Below, piece after piece: positions 20,553 to 31,773 of a stretch of 37,114 bases of DNA. How positions within the stretch are numbered: position 1 is the stretch's first letter; each line of letters starts with the position of its first letter. The position numbers and the translations under genes are program-made. A model generated the notes under the pieces. It had not been told where the DNA came from. It searched no databases and worked only from the letters and a program-made list of their open reading frames with translations. Source of the DNA: Parcubacteria group bacterium GW2011_GWE2_39_37 (lineage in GTDB: Bacteria > Patescibacteriota > Patescibacteriia > Patescibacteriales > GWE2-39-37); the NCBI GenBank assembly GCA_000995135.1, contig LBWY01000005.1, forward strand, positions 1 to 37,114, written 5' to 3'.

Positions 20553-21197
20553 TTAGCAATTCAATATTACCAGCTCCATCTCATCCTGTGGCAGATCTCT
20601 TTTGCTAATTTTTAGTTTTTCTTCAGTTCGCGGTTTAACACCCAGTTCCTTGATAAATTTTTCTACTCCATCAATATCCTCTTTAAGGCCATCTACTTTG
20701 TAATGCATCGGGATTACTATTCTTGGTTCTATTTGACTTACTACCTCAACTGCTTTTTTTGCATCGATAGTATACTTTCCACCTACCGGAATCAATAGTA
20801 TGTCAACTCCTGCCAAGACTTCTAATTGTTTAGAATTTAGCGTGTGACCCAAATCTCCCAGATGCACTATTGTGATATCGTCCATGTCTATGCGGTAAGC
20901 CACCACGTTCCCTCTCTCCTTGCCTTCCTTGTCATCATGGAAAACTTCAACCCCCTCGATTGCAACATCTTTAATCTCGTACTCACCTGGAGCGTCTATG
21001 GTGTATGGATTGCCTTTTACTGATTCTAAATTGTTATGGTCTTTATGCCCATGAGAAACTGTCAAAATATTTGCCTCCATCTTGGGCATGCGTAAACCGA
21101 TTGAATTATCAAAAGGATCAGTAATCAAGGTAACAGCATCAGAGCCTGCTTTGTCTTGCATTTTAAAACACGATTGTCCCAACCAAGTAATATACAT
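20553..21197 (-). CDS. MBL-fold metal-dependent hydrolase (UlaG-like)
   Basis: YITWLGQSCFKM, LTVSHGHKDHNN, IVHLGDLGH, PMHYK. Confidence 0.9.
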   Translation of the reverse strand: MYITWLGQSCFKMQDKAGSDAVTLITDPFDNSIGLRMPKMEANILTVSHGHKDHNNLESVKGNPYTIDAPGEYEIKDVAIEGVEVFHDDKEGKERGNVVAYRIDMDDITIVHLGDLGHTLNSKQLEVLAGVDILLIPVGGKYTIDAKKAVEVVSQIEPRIVIPMHYKVDGLKEDIDGVEKFIKELGVKPRTEEKLKISKRDLPQDEMELVILNC

Positions 21198-21404
21198 AAT
21201 AATTAGATAAAAAGATTAAAGCTGTCCGACTGCCTTGGCTAGCGGACAAAATTACTGTTTTATAAATGCCTAAAATTAGCTATAAAATAAATAGAGAATA
21301 TTTACTAAAAATGGCTTAATTTAAACAAATAATACTATCTCCATTGTACCGGAAATAGCATTATTAATCAAGAGGAATAAGCTGATTTTGCCCTAGTTTG
21401 TTAA

Positions 21405-22115
21405 TTATAAAGTGGCACTACTGAAGTCAAAGTTTTTTATGAAATTTTTTATTTTAGCAAGGTTTTCGTTGTTTATTTCCATGATTGGTTCTCCATTTTT
21501 CATGCCCTTCCTAGTGATATCATCCACGTGAAAATGATTCATTCCCGGTCCCACTACGCCAATCTTGCCGTCCTTAATAACAATATCTAGTTTACCTCTG
21601 CCATCGAAAGAAAAACCTTTCAAAATTGCCGAACCATTTGGCATCAACTCAACCGAGCCAGAGGTATTATCTTTGAAACCTAGAATTGTCTTAAAACTTT
21701 CCTTGCCCTGAGAACCATCGCTATGAAATATTTTTAGATACTCAATCTGTTGCTGGCTGGTAAAAGCTTGAGGAATGGTTTTATAGTGATCAATGAATTT
21801 ATCCATGTCGGATCCGGAAATAATATTGAACCCCGTCTTTTTCTCATACTCATTAAAAGTATTGATAAAATTCATCGCTCTGGCAGATTCAATTTTCCCC
21901 AAATAGTCATTAGAAGCTGGCGTAAGTGTTTTAATATGTTTTTCAAAAAACTCCGCAGCCAAACTACGGTCCTCTGGCGTCAGCTCAACTTGCTTGCCTT
22001 TAAATATTTTATCTAATTCGAAATTTATTGCATCTGCTGACAAATCTTGAACTGAATCTGTGGATTCATCTTCTTTTCTAATTTTTTTAAATTTTGATCT
22101 ATTTTTTCTAAACAT
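21405..22115 (-). CDS. hypothetical protein
   Basis: 236-aa ORF immediately downstream of ftsK. Confidence 0.65.
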   Translation of the reverse strand: MFRKNRSKFKKIRKEDESTDSVQDLSADAINFELDKIFKGKQVELTPEDRSLAAEFFEKHIKTLTPASNDYLGKIESARAMNFINTFNEYEKKTGFNIISGSDMDKFIDHYKTIPQAFTSQQQIEYLKIFHSDGSQGKESFKTILGFKDNTSGSVELMPNGSAILKGFSFDGRGKLDIVIKDGKIGVVGPGMNHFHVDDITRKGMKNGEPIMEINNENLAKIKNFIKNFDFSSATL

Positions 22116-22123
22116 AAATTAGT

Positions 22124-24730
22124 TTATCTAGAAAATAATTTATCAAAATCTTCATCATCCAGATTTCTGATGATTTTCTTTTCAGGTTGTTTTTTTTCTT
22201 TTTTGTCTTCACTGTAAACTTCATCCAATTCTGCTTTTTCCTCCTTCGCCAAAGCTTCGGGGAACGAGTCTTTAACTTTTTCTGAATCTGTCTGCTTTGA
22301 ACCAGTAGAACCTTTTGAAGAATCATATATGTCTTCCAGTAAATCATCTTCAGCTTCGATGTATTCTTCGGCTTCATCCTCCTGCGCTAAAACTTCGGAG
22401 GACGAGTCCTCTTCTTCGTCTGTTGCGTTCTCATCGTCTTCTGATTCCTCGCCTTCCTCGCCGAGGTAACTATCTGGTGCTACTGCTTCATCGCGATTAT
22501 GCACGCTGACGCCGCTTACGCCTTGGTCGACTATTGCTTCATATTGCTCACGGCTGATCATAATTTCCCTTGGCTTTGATCCATTGGCAGGACCAACTAC
22601 GCCTACTTCTTCCAACATATCGATTAGCTTAGCAGCTCTGGCATAGCCGATACTCATTCTTCTTTGCAGATAAGATGTTGAGGCTTTGCCTGAATTGATT
22701 ATTATTTCTTTTGCCTCTTCCAGAAGCTCATCGCCGCCATCACCACCGCCGCTACTGTCTAAACCATGGCCGCCCATGCCGGTAACTTTTTGTCGCTCGG
22801 TAATGCCCTCGATATAATTCGGCTCGCCTGCCTTTTCCTTGATATAGCCAAGAATATTTTTTATTTCTCGATCACTTAAAAATGCGCCTTGGATTCTTTT
22901 CGGTTTCGGCAATTCAGCAGTGGTGAATAACATATCTCCCTTGCCCAAAAGTTTTTCCGCGCCCATGGTGTCTAAGATAGTTTTAGAATCTACGCCGGAA
23001 TTTACAGAAAAAGCGACCCGAGCAGGCATATTGGCCTTGATCAAGCCAGTGATAATATCAACGCTAGGTCTCTGGGTAGCTAGGATCAAATGGATGCCGA
23101 CGGCACGAGCCATCTGCAAAAGGCGAATCAAGCTGCCTTCAATATCTTTACGCGCCAACAACATCAGGTCTGCTAGTTCGTCAATCACAAAAATGATATA
23201 GGGCATCTTTTCTTTGGCCACTTCATTATAATCTTTGATATTGCGTTTACGTTTTTCTTTCAATACATCGAATCTCCTATCCATTTCATTTAAACACCAT
23301 TTGAGCGCATTGATAGTTTTGGGCACATCTGTGATAACCGGAGTCAACAGATGAGGGATATCATTATAGCCGGTCAATTCGACGCGTTTTGGATCCACCA
23401 TGATAAAGCGCAGATCGTCGGGATTGTTTTGGTAAAGCAGACCGATGATCATAGCATTAAGACAAACCGATTTTCCAGAATTAGTGGCACCAGCCACCAG
23501 AAGATGAGGCATTCTGGTCAGGTCATACATCCAAGAACGACCGCTTACATCTTTGCCTAGAGCCAACATCAGATCGCTTTTGCGATTTTTAAAATCATCA
23601 GAAGCAAGTATTTCTCGCAAACCGACCATAGCAGCTGTTTGATTTGGTACTTCCACGCCAACCAAAGACTTGCCCGGGATCGGGGCCTCGATACGGATAG
23701 ACTGGGCGGCCAAAGCCAGTGCTAAATTGTTATTCAGGGTAGTGATTTTAGAAAGCTTGATACCGTCTGCCGGCTTGAAAGTATACTGGGTGACGGTCGG
23801 CCCGATGGCTACCTCACCCATTTCTGAAGGAATACCGAAATTTTCCAGAGTCCGTCTAATTATTTCTATATTATTTTTTATATCCCCACTGGTAGGCTTG
23901 CCTCCTTTGATAGTTAGTAAATCCAAAGGTAAGTCAATCACCAAGTTGCTCGGTTTCCACTCCTTTTCTTTAACAGGTTGTGGCTTTATTTTCTCTTTGA
24001 TAGTCTTGATGAAAGCTGGCTCATCTTTAATCGGCTCAACGCTAAAACTATTCTCTTCCGCATCCACCTCTTCTTCCTCCTCTTCTTTTACATCTTCATA
24101 GGAATCATCCTGCTGTTGAGCTGAAGTTTCTGTTCGAGAAAATAATTTGATCAAAATAAAATTAAAAGGATAAAAAATCTTAGCTAACACACTCTCTCTG
24201 CCAAACAAAGCAGAGATAGGTTTATTAAACATCAACATCAACGAAACGACTAGCAGGCCGAACAAGACGATCAAGGCAGCATAAAAACCCATCAACTTGA
24301 TGGATACGGACGCGAGCAATAAACCCATATAACCGCCTCCTTGCCCAAGCTCGATCACCTCTTGCCAGCGAGCCTGATCAATTGAAAGATGGAATATTGC
24401 ATGGATTGATAAAACGAATAAGAAAATTCCCAGATAAGTGGCACCCTTTACCCCTCTTTTTTCTTTGTGATAAAGCAAATAGCCGATTGCCAAAAAAATT
24501 ACTGGGAAAAACCATCTTCCCCAGCCGAATAGCAAGGTCAGGAGCTGATTGATATATCCCCCCAAAACTCCGGATAAATTAAAAAGGCTCAAGAGACTTA
24601 CTGCACCGAAAGCCAATACTGCTACTACAAAGATTCCGCGCTTGATTTCCGGGTCGATATCGAATTTAGGGATAGACACATAATCGAGCGGAGTTTTTAC
24701 CTGATATTTCTTATATTTTTTTCTTGCCAT
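22124..24730 (-). CDS. ftsK: FtsK/SpoIIIE DNA translocase with long acidic C-terminal tail
   Basis: PHLLVAGATNSGKSVCLNAMI; VIDELADLMLLA; ATQRPSVDIITGLIKANMPARVAF; gamma wHTH domain. Confidence 0.95.
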   Translation of the reverse strand: MARKKYKKYQVKTPLDYVSIPKFDIDPEIKRGIFVVAVLAFGAVSLLSLFNLSGVLGGYINQLLTLLFGWGRWFFPVIFLAIGYLLYHKEKRGVKGATYLGIFLFVLSIHAIFHLSIDQARWQEVIELGQGGGYMGLLLASVSIKLMGFYAALIVLFGLLVVSLMLMFNKPISALFGRESVLAKIFYPFNFILIKLFSRTETSAQQQDDSYEDVKEEEEEEVDAEENSFSVEPIKDEPAFIKTIKEKIKPQPVKEKEWKPSNLVIDLPLDLLTIKGGKPTSGDIKNNIEIIRRTLENFGIPSEMGEVAIGPTVTQYTFKPADGIKLSKITTLNNNLALALAAQSIRIEAPIPGKSLVGVEVPNQTAAMVGLREILASDDFKNRKSDLMLALGKDVSGRSWMYDLTRMPHLLVAGATNSGKSVCLNAMIIGLLYQNNPDDLRFIMVDPKRVELTGYNDIPHLLTPVITDVPKTINALKWCLNEMDRRFDVLKEKRKRNIKDYNEVAKEKMPYIIFVIDELADLMLLARKDIEGSLIRLLQMARAVGIHLILATQRPSVDIITGLIKANMPARVAFSVNSGVDSKTILDTMGAEKLLGKGDMLFTTAELPKPKRIQGAFLSDREIKNILGYIKEKAGEPNYIEGITERQKVTGMGGHGLDSSGGGDGGDELLEEAKEIIINSGKASTSYLQRRMSIGYARAAKLIDMLEEVGVVGPANGSKPREIMISREQYEAIVDQGVSGVSVHNRDEAVAPDSYLGEEGEESEDDENATDEEEDSSSEVLAQEDEAEEYIEAEDDLLEDIYDSSKGSTGSKQTDSEKVKDSFPEALAKEEKAELDEVYSEDKKEKKQPEKKIIRNLDDEDFDKLFSR

Positions 24731-24857
24731 AGAGTAGATGGGAAATATTATACCGCCTGAGCTTGTTTCTCAGAGGAGTTGTGAATTATAAGCATAGCTT
24801 AGTATATTTTATCATACTTTAAAGACAATAAAAAGCTTTTAATCTCATTGCCTTTAA

Positions 24858-24891
24858 ACAAAAAACACGTTGGCAATTAAGCCAACGTGTT
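24858..24891 (-). terminator. rho-independent terminator of typA
   Basis: AACACGTTGGC...GCCAACGTGTT followed by a T-run on the minus strand. Confidence 0.8.
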
Positions 24892-24911
24892 AAATTTTAT
24901 TTGTTTTGAGT

Positions 24912-26723
24912 CTATTTCAATCCCATCTTTTTCTGTCTGCGGTCCTCATTTTCATCCAAAATCATTTTTCTGATCCTGATATTAACTGGCGTGATTTCTA
25001 CCAGTTCGTCATCGCCGATATATTCCAATGCATCTTCCAAGCCCATTTCTTTAGGCGCATTAAAATGCTCTGCTGGACCATCACCCTTAGAGCGCATGTT
25101 GGACAATTCTTTAGTTTTACAAACATTTACTCTTAAATCAGTCGCTCGAGAATGTTGGCCGATAACTTGCCCTTTATAAACCTGGATGGCCGGTCCGATA
25201 AAAAGCACACCGCGATCCTGGACATTGGTCAAGCCGTACAGATTTGAAACGCCTGTTTCATGTACCACTAATGATCCTTGATCACGATCACGCCAGTTAC
25301 CTGGATCTTCATCAAATTTTTCAAAAATCGTATTCATGATTCCCAGTCCTCTAGTATCAATCAAAAATTCACTGCGATATCCGAATAGGCCCCGGGTCGG
25401 GATAACAAATTCAAGAAACGCAGTGCCATTCTCCACTCTCATTTCCTGCATCTGGCCATTACGGCTGCCTAATTTTTGAATGACAATACCGGAAATCAAT
25501 TCTGGTACTTCCACAAAAATCCTTTCAAATGGAACTAATTTTTTGCCGTTTTCTTCCTTAACAATTACCTGGGGGCGAGATACTTGCAATTCGTAACCTT
25601 CACGTCTCATTCTTTCGATCAAAATTGCCAAGTGCAGTTCTCCGCGTCCAGAAACTGTCCAGCTAGTACCTTCAGCATTCGCAACCCGCAAAGCCATGTC
25701 TGTCTCTAATTCCTTTAACAACCTTTCTTGTATCTGACGAGAAGTAGAAAATTTTCCTTCTTTGCCGGCAAATGGCGAATCATTAATACTGAAAGTCATT
25801 TTGACCGTGGGCTCTTCTATTTTTAACAACGGCATAGCAATCGGATTTTCAACGTCTGCAATAGTTTCACCGATCGTCACATCAGCGATGCCGGACAACG
25901 CCACGATATCGCCTGCAAAAGCTTCTGTGGCTTCATATTTATCCAAGCCGGCAAAACTCATCAAAGAAACGATTCGACTTTTTTTCATCTGGCCGGTTCG
26001 ATTGATATGCATCACTTCTTGTCCTGCCTTGATCGTACCATTATAGATACGACCGATGGCTATCCTGCCCTTAAAATTATCTGCGCCGATGGTCGAGACC
26101 AACATCTGCAAAGGTTTATTCACGTCAACTTTCGGTTCTGGGATATATTTTTCTATCGCCTCAAATATCGGGAAAATATCTTTCATCGTATCGATATCTG
26201 GCTCCATGCCTGCTTTTCCATTTTTAGCAGAGGCATAAACCACTGGAAATTCAGCCGATTCATCATCTGCTCCCAGCTCGATAAATAGATCAAAAGTCTT
26301 ATTCAAAACATACTGCGGACGAGCATCCGGTTTGTCTATTTTATTTATAACTACAATGATCTTGTGCTTCATTTCCAACGCTTTTTTTAATACGAAGCGA
26401 GTTTGTGGCATCGGCCCTTCCTTGGCATCCACCAACAGAAGACAGCCATCCGCCATGGTTAAAACACGTTCAACTTCTCCACCGAAATCCGCGTGACCCG
26501 GCGTATCAATAATATTAACCTTGGCATCACCCCAAATTACCGAAGCATTTTTAGAGAAGATGGTAATCCCTCTTTCCTTTTCCAATTCATTGTTATCCAT
26601 GATCAAATCTGTGCTTTGGTTTTCTTTACTTAAAGTAGTTTTTGATTGGCGCAATAAAGCATCCACCAGCGTAGTCTTGCCGTGGTCAACGTGAGCGATG
26701 ATTGCAACGTTTCTGATGTTCAT
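24912..26723 (-). CDS. typA: translational GTPase TypA/BipA
   Basis: [40 protein letters not shown]. Confidence 0.97.
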   Translation of the reverse strand: MNIRNVAIIAHVDHGKTTLVDALLRQSKTTLSKENQSTDLIMDNNELEKERGITIFSKNASVIWGDAKVNIIDTPGHADFGGEVERVLTMADGCLLLVDAKEGPMPQTRFVLKKALEMKHKIIVVINKIDKPDARPQYVLNKTFDLFIELGADDESAEFPVVYASAKNGKAGMEPDIDTMKDIFPIFEAIEKYIPEPKVDVNKPLQMLVSTIGADNFKGRIAIGRIYNGTIKAGQEVMHINRTGQMKKSRIVSLMSFAGLDKYEATEAFAGDIVALSGIADVTIGETIADVENPIAMPLLKIEEPTVKMTFSINDSPFAGKEGKFSTSRQIQERLLKELETDMALRVANAEGTSWTVSGRGELHLAILIERMRREGYELQVSRPQVIVKEENGKKLVPFERIFVEVPELISGIVIQKLGSRNGQMQEMRVENGTAFLEFVIPTRGLFGYRSEFLIDTRGLGIMNTIFEKFDEDPGNWRDRDQGSLVVHETGVSNLYGLTNVQDRGVLFIGPAIQVYKGQVIGQHSRATDLRVNVCKTKELSNMRSKGDGPAEHFNAPKEMGLEDALEYIGDDELVEITPVNIRIRKMILDENEDRRQKKMGLK

Positions 26724-26793
26724 TTATTTAAAATTAGTTTAATTATTATTTTGACGCTTTATTATGTTCTAAATGTTACTGGTAAAGCGATAA

Positions 26794-26818
26794 CTAAAAA
26801 AACTGCCAAGGTGGCAGA
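26794..26818 (-). terminator. rho-independent terminator
   Basis: CTGCCACCTTGGCAG followed by TTTTTTT on the minus strand. Confidence 0.7.
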
Positions 26819-26880
26819 AGAATCATTCTTTCCAATGGTAATACTATAATTTAAAAATAGCTTTATGTCAAGATTAACTA

Positions 26881-27069
26881 CTATTGCCCCGTTTTCGTGC
26901 TCGCCGAAACATTTTCATGGCCAGGTAAACTAATAATGACAGCTTTTTTTATTTTATTTGAAATTATAAAAAAATCCAAAACCATTACCATAAGAATGGC
27001 TAAAATTATAACTGGAACTACTCTAAAAACATGGGAAGCCTTAATGGTTCCGATTTTTTTAATCATCAT
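26881..27069 (-). CDS. small hypothetical single-TM protein
   Basis: 62-aa ORF overlapping the 3' end of the upstream ORF by 11 nt, with downstream terminator. Confidence 0.45.
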   Translation of the reverse strand: MMIKKIGTIKASHVFRVVPVIILAILMVMVLDFFIISNKIKKAVIISLPGHENVSASTKTGQ

Positions 27070-28393
27070 AGAAACTGTTGTTGGCTCTGACCGATAGTCC
27101 GAGCAAAAGCCAAAAAATTAAAATTCCAAAATGTAAACTCCATAACCAATGATCGAATAACATAAAAAATGAAATAGTTGCAATTAACGCCAGGTTAAAT
27201 TTATTATTAGTCTTTAAACTATTCGTCACGACGCTAACTAATATCCCGATAAATAATAGAAAGCCTAAAATTCCCGTTTCCGCCCAGATCAACAAAAACA
27301 CATTGTGCACTGGCTGATAGTACCAGCTTTGCTCATCGGGTTCATTCCCCTTGACTGCCAAGCCATAGTTCCCCAGGCCCGCACCCCCCCAGGGCGATTC
27401 CTTGATTATTTTCCAAGCCTCATTGCTAGAGGAAACACGTTCTACAATCGACCTCTGCTCTAGTCTAGAATAAATGTTGAAGCGAGCAATGGCCAAGTCA
27501 TGATAGACAGACCATAAAGGCAAAAAGGAGATTATCATAACCCCTATCCCTCCAAATATCACTTTTAATCCTTTCCAATTCTTATCTTTTACAAGAAAAA
27601 TTACAAAGCCAAACAATCCTAAAACCAGGCCAAGCCATGCTGTTCGACTAAAAGAAAAGAACAAGGCAGCAGAAAAAATTATGAAATAGAAATACAACAA
27701 TAAGTTTATCAAATTTATCTTTTTTACTTGCCTTTCCTTCTCATGTCTTTCTAATAGAATTTTAAATAAAATTATAATCCCTATTGCCATCATTCCTCCT
27801 AACATATTCGGGTGATCAAAAGAACCATAAGCACGCAGCCAACGTTCCGGCAAACTACCATATTTATAAATTTCAACAACGGAGGTACCTAATGTAGCTG
27901 CCTGGTGAGAGGCCAAGCCGAGCCACTTATTGGCAAAAGTATCCTGAGAGATGAATTGCCAAATAGCCAGCAAAGCAGACGAAGCAAGTCCAGAAGTTAA
28001 ATAGAAAATCAATCTATTTTTCTTATAATCAAAATCAACAATCAGATAAAATAACCCTAGTGCAAAAAAAAGACGACTGGTGATAAAAAATGCCAACCAT
28101 CTATCTCCGGAAAAAACAATTGAAGCTAAGCTTATGGCAAATAATCCCCAAATTGAATATGAAAGCAGGTCTTTGTTTTTGCCTAAAGAAATATGCCTGA
28201 ATCTTGTATGATAAATTTTTAAAAAAATCCACAAAAATAAAATCACGAGCAATATTACATCCACCGCGTAAAGAGACATAGTGCCATATTCCCAATACGC
28301 ATGGTTGATTTCTACCGACTTAATGATCCAGCGGGTCTGCCATGGCAATAGAAAAGCAAACAGGTACAATCCATACTCGATAATTTTTTTCAT
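27059..28393 (-). CDS. O-antigen ligase/polymerase-like membrane protein
   Basis: Multi-TM; GSFDHPNMLGGM, WGGAGLGNYG, VHNVFLLIWAETGILG are Wzy_C-type motifs. Confidence 0.85.
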   Translation of the reverse strand: MKKIIEYGLYLFAFLLPWQTRWIIKSVEINHAYWEYGTMSLYAVDVILLVILFLWIFLKIYHTRFRHISLGKNKDLLSYSIWGLFAISLASIVFSGDRWLAFFITSRLFFALGLFYLIVDFDYKKNRLIFYLTSGLASSALLAIWQFISQDTFANKWLGLASHQAATLGTSVVEIYKYGSLPERWLRAYGSFDHPNMLGGMMAIGIIILFKILLERHEKERQVKKINLINLLLYFYFIIFSAALFFSFSRTAWLGLVLGLFGFVIFLVKDKNWKGLKVIFGGIGVMIISFLPLWSVYHDLAIARFNIYSRLEQRSIVERVSSSNEAWKIIKESPWGGAGLGNYGLAVKGNEPDEQSWYYQPVHNVFLLIWAETGILGFLLFIGILVSVVTNSLKTNNKFNLALIATISFFMLFDHWLWSLHFGILIFWLLLGLSVRANNSFYDD

Positions 28394-29373
28394 ATTTTAC
28401 CGTTAGTATTATTTAAGGCATTATGGAAGATTGCTTTGTATCTGTCATTATATTCTTGCCTTTTGTCATTGCTATGCAGCTTCAGCAGTTGATCATTGAT
28501 TACGACTCTGGTATCCAGATTCATTTTTTCTTTCAGCTCTTTAGCCATCAATGAGTGTTGTAAATTTTTGCAACCAGACTCAAGCCAACCCAGGCAGAAA
28601 TCTACTACTTTATAATATAGTTTGCCTGTAGCAGCGGTTTTTTTAGTGAAAGATAAGATCGGTTGCCAATTCGGTAAATACTTTTTCCGCCATTCGTTAG
28701 CTTGATTAAATCTATCGTAAGTATCATAGGGATCATAGATAGGGTTCAAGCCGCAAAGCCAATTTATAAACACTCTGTCAATCTTAGTTTCACTTGCCGG
28801 CAATACCAAGTTCGACAAATCCATTTTTTCTTCGCTCATGTAAAAACTCAGGCAGATCTTATTTTTTTTGTCATTACTTTTCGGGCGAAGTCCCAAGAAC
28901 TTAGTGACTAAGACACAGAAGAATCTCACCAGCCAAATGCGATGCTTTGCAGTGATGATGAATAAATCAATATCACCCTCTTCTTTTAAATTTTGACTGC
29001 CATAAGAGTTTACGACACCGATAAATTTTATCCAAGGGATGAATCTGAAAATTTTGGAAATAAAAACTGCGCGATTTAATTTTTTGTCAGCAAAATTGTA
29101 TCTTGCCTTCCTAATGCTGATCAGCTCATCGCGACCTGCTAAAAAATAAAAGCTTTCTTTCTGCTGTAGTAGTCTTTTCATCTCTGTGCTTTCTAATGTC
29201 TCGATGATCTTATCCACTTCTGTGCGCTCCCCGCTGCCATTTTCATCAAAAAGAAATTTCCAGATCTCCCAGCTGGTTAATGGATAATCAAACATATCAA
29301 AGAAGGCAACGGTTTTTATGATTGCCTCTTCAATACTCGAATCGTTTTTTTCTTGATTAAATGAGTTTTCCAT
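28390..29373 (-). CDS. nucleotidyltransferase-like domain protein
   Basis: VNSYGSQNLKEEGDIDLFIIT (G-S...D-x-D nucleotidyltransferase signature). Confidence 0.7.
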   Translation of the reverse strand: MENSFNQEKNDSSIEEAIIKTVAFFDMFDYPLTSWEIWKFLFDENGSGERTEVDKIIETLESTEMKRLLQQKESFYFLAGRDELISIRKARYNFADKKLNRAVFISKIFRFIPWIKFIGVVNSYGSQNLKEEGDIDLFIITAKHRIWLVRFFCVLVTKFLGLRPKSNDKKNKICLSFYMSEEKMDLSNLVLPASETKIDRVFINWLCGLNPIYDPYDTYDRFNQANEWRKKYLPNWQPILSFTKKTAATGKLYYKVVDFCLGWLESGCKNLQHSLMAKELKEKMNLDTRVVINDQLLKLHSNDKRQEYNDRYKAIFHNALNNTNGKI

Positions 29374-29430
29374 TTGTCTCGGTTGTTAAACATTAAAACC
29401 GATAAATTTTAGATACCGAGAATATTATTC

Positions 29431-30525
29431 TTACTCTTCTAGTCTAGGCCTGTCCAGAATCAGCGCTTCTATTTTTGATTCACTGCCAGCAATCTTCACC
29501 ACATCCTTGTCTATTTTTTTGAATTCTTTGTAGGCGTTATTGAAATGATTTACGCTGGTTCCCAGACTGCCACCCAGTTTTTTCATAAAATCATCATAGC
29601 TTAGAATGTGTTTGCCCAGCTTCTCCACATTGATCTTGATCTCTTTGGCACTCTCTTCAATCTGCATCGCCCTTAAGCCTTGCAGTACTGTCTGTAAATA
29701 AGCTAAAAAGGAAGTTGGCGAAACAATAATCACATGCTTCTCTTTGAAAGCATATTCGATCAAATCACGAGTATTAACCTGAACTGTTCCCACCTTGTTG
29801 ACTAGCAAATCATAATATATCGCTTCCGAGGGAATAAACATGAAAGCAAAGTCCATTGTCTTTTCTGCAGGCTTAACATATTTGGAGGTTTCGTCTATTC
29901 TATTTTTCAAGTCCTGCTTAAATTGCTTCTCATATTTCTCTTTTGTTTCAAGGTCCTTGGAATTAAGTATTTTTTCATAATTCTCCAAAGAAAATTTAGA
30001 ATCAATCGGAATTATCTTTTCTTTAACAAAAACAACCGCATCAACGATTGTGCCATCTTTGAAAGGATATTGCATCTGATATGAATTGGGCGGTAATACA
30101 TTTTTTAAAGTTTCTTCCAAAAAGTATTCACCCAATACTCCTCGCTGTTTCGGATTCTTTAAAATATCTTGCAAATTTTGCAATTGAGCCGAAAAATTAA
30201 CCACCTGCTTATTGGTTTCATCTAGTTTGGTAAGTTTTTCTGTAACTTCGGCAATCAGTTTTGCAGATTGCCCGGTAATGCCTTGGATTATTTTGGTTGT
30301 ATGCCCAAACTGCTCCTGATGTGCCTGATGTGTTTCACTCAATTTTCTATCCATTACCAGGCGTAAATCGCTATTTTGCTCCGAGAGATGCGACAAGCGT
30401 TCCATTAGGGCGCCGATTTTTTCCGAATCAGTAGCCGACTCTTTTTTGCGCAACAAAAGGCTGATAATCGCCAGCAGGCCTAGAATTAGCAGAAATAAGA
30501 AAAACCCTATGATATTATTGGACAT
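29431..30525 (-). CDS. rmuC: DNA recombination protein RmuC
   Basis: N-terminal TM and coiled coil; RGVLGEYFLEETLKNVLPP; IPIDSKFSLENY. Confidence 0.92.
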   Translation of the reverse strand: MSNNIIGFFLFLLILGLLAIISLLLRKKESATDSEKIGALMERLSHLSEQNSDLRLVMDRKLSETHQAHQEQFGHTTKIIQGITGQSAKLIAEVTEKLTKLDETNKQVVNFSAQLQNLQDILKNPKQRGVLGEYFLEETLKNVLPPNSYQMQYPFKDGTIVDAVVFVKEKIIPIDSKFSLENYEKILNSKDLETKEKYEKQFKQDLKNRIDETSKYVKPAEKTMDFAFMFIPSEAIYYDLLVNKVGTVQVNTRDLIEYAFKEKHVIIVSPTSFLAYLQTVLQGLRAMQIEESAKEIKINVEKLGKHILSYDDFMKKLGGSLGTSVNHFNNAYKEFKKIDKDVVKIAGSESKIEALILDRPRLEE

Positions 30526-30735
30526 ATTATGCTTTAAAGTTATTTCTTTCAGTTTACCAATCCATCGCTAATTAATCAAATAAAGTGTTCTTGACAAGTT
30601 TGTCTATTCTTATTCTAGGCATAAATTTTTTACTGCTAACATTACAACAATAACATTAGAGTTTTAATAAAAGCTTCATAACAACGTATTAGTATATTAT
30701 CGGGGAGCAATTAATTTACTAATTGAAACAAGCGT

Positions 30736-31683
30736 ATGAAAAAAATCATTTACTTCGTACTTTTAATTTCATTGCTTATAGGCTCCATCGGTTTAAATTT
30801 TGCCTTGGCCGGCTCAAGCAATGGTTTAAAAGTGAACGAGCAGAAAGGCAAGATAAAATTTATTCAACAACAACGCCAACAAGATAACGAAATAAAAATA
30901 GAAATGAAAGCGCAAAATAATTCGAATCAAAATGGAACTGCCACTATTACTCAAGAAGGAAATCAAGTGAGAGTAAAAATCGAACTGGACCAGGCTCCAA
31001 ACACTTCACAGCCGGCACATATCCATACCGGCTCATGTCCTGATCCTGGAGATATAGTTTATTCCTTGAATGACGTAGTCAACGGCAGATCCGAGACTGT
31101 AGTAAACGTTTCCTTGGAGGATCTGATGAAACAACTGCCATTAGCAGTAAACGTGCACAAATCCGCCAATGAAGAGAATGTATATGTTTCTTGCGGGGAC
31201 ATAAAAAATAAAACTAACCAAATAAATAAAAGCAGATGTTATGACCAGGACGAGAGCATGAAAGTTTGGAAACAAACAATCGGAACATCAACTTTGGTAA
31301 TGATAAAATCTCAAATAGAGATCGACACAGCAACCACCTCTCCGGACGAGATTGCCAACCTGATCTTAACAGAGCTTAAAGCAAACAGAGAAACGATCGG
31401 TGAAAGCTTGAATCAACAGGAAAATGAAAAATATTTTGATGAGAATGAGATGATGATGGATCCAGGCTGTGCCCAAGATTTCTTCAAAATAATCATCAAG
31501 ACCATGGATGACACCACGGTTGCTAAAGTAATGATGAGATTCATGGTAAACAGCACAGATAACCAAACCGTAGAAAATGAAATATATAATAGAATTGACA
31601 GCCTGACAATCGAACAGATCAAGGCTGCTATGCAAAACCAACCAATGAATCCGCAACAAAATCCAAGACCTAACCAACAATAA
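30736..31683 (+). CDS. secreted protein with CHRD-like domain
   Basis: Signal peptide; VRVKIELDQAPNTSQPAHIHTGSCPDPGDIVYSLNDVVNG...AVNVHKS. Confidence 0.75.
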   Translation: MKKIIYFVLLISLLIGSIGLNFALAGSSNGLKVNEQKGKIKFIQQQRQQDNEIKIEMKAQNNSNQNGTATITQEGNQVRVKIELDQAPNTSQPAHIHTGSCPDPGDIVYSLNDVVNGRSETVVNVSLEDLMKQLPLAVNVHKSANEENVYVSCGDIKNKTNQINKSRCYDQDESMKVWKQTIGTSTLVMIKSQIEIDTATTSPDEIANLILTELKANRETIGESLNQQENEKYFDENEMMMDPGCAQDFFKIIIKTMDDTTVAKVMMRFMVNSTDNQTVENEIYNRIDSLTIEQIKAAMQNQPMNPQQNPRPNQQ

Positions 31684-31700
31684 CAAAATAAAAATAAAAT

Positions 31701-31730
31701 AAAAACTGCCGATAAACTTCGGCAGTTTTT
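31701..31730 (+). terminator. rho-independent terminator
   Basis: AAAAACTGCCGATAAACTTCGGCAGTTTTT. Confidence 0.8.
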
Positions 31731-31773
31731 ATTTATAGCTAAGAGAAATTACCTGTTCAGCTTATGCTATTAT

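Noticed and set aside
18138-24101. Plus-strand ORFs antisense to gyrA and ftsK (e.g. 19253-19837, 23670-24101)
   Set aside because: Shadow ORFs of conserved genes; no promoter or ribosome-binding site seen.
31366-31686. Minus-strand ORFs antisense to the CHRD-like gene
   Set aside because: Overlap a signal-peptide-bearing plus-strand gene with terminator; look like shadow ORFs.
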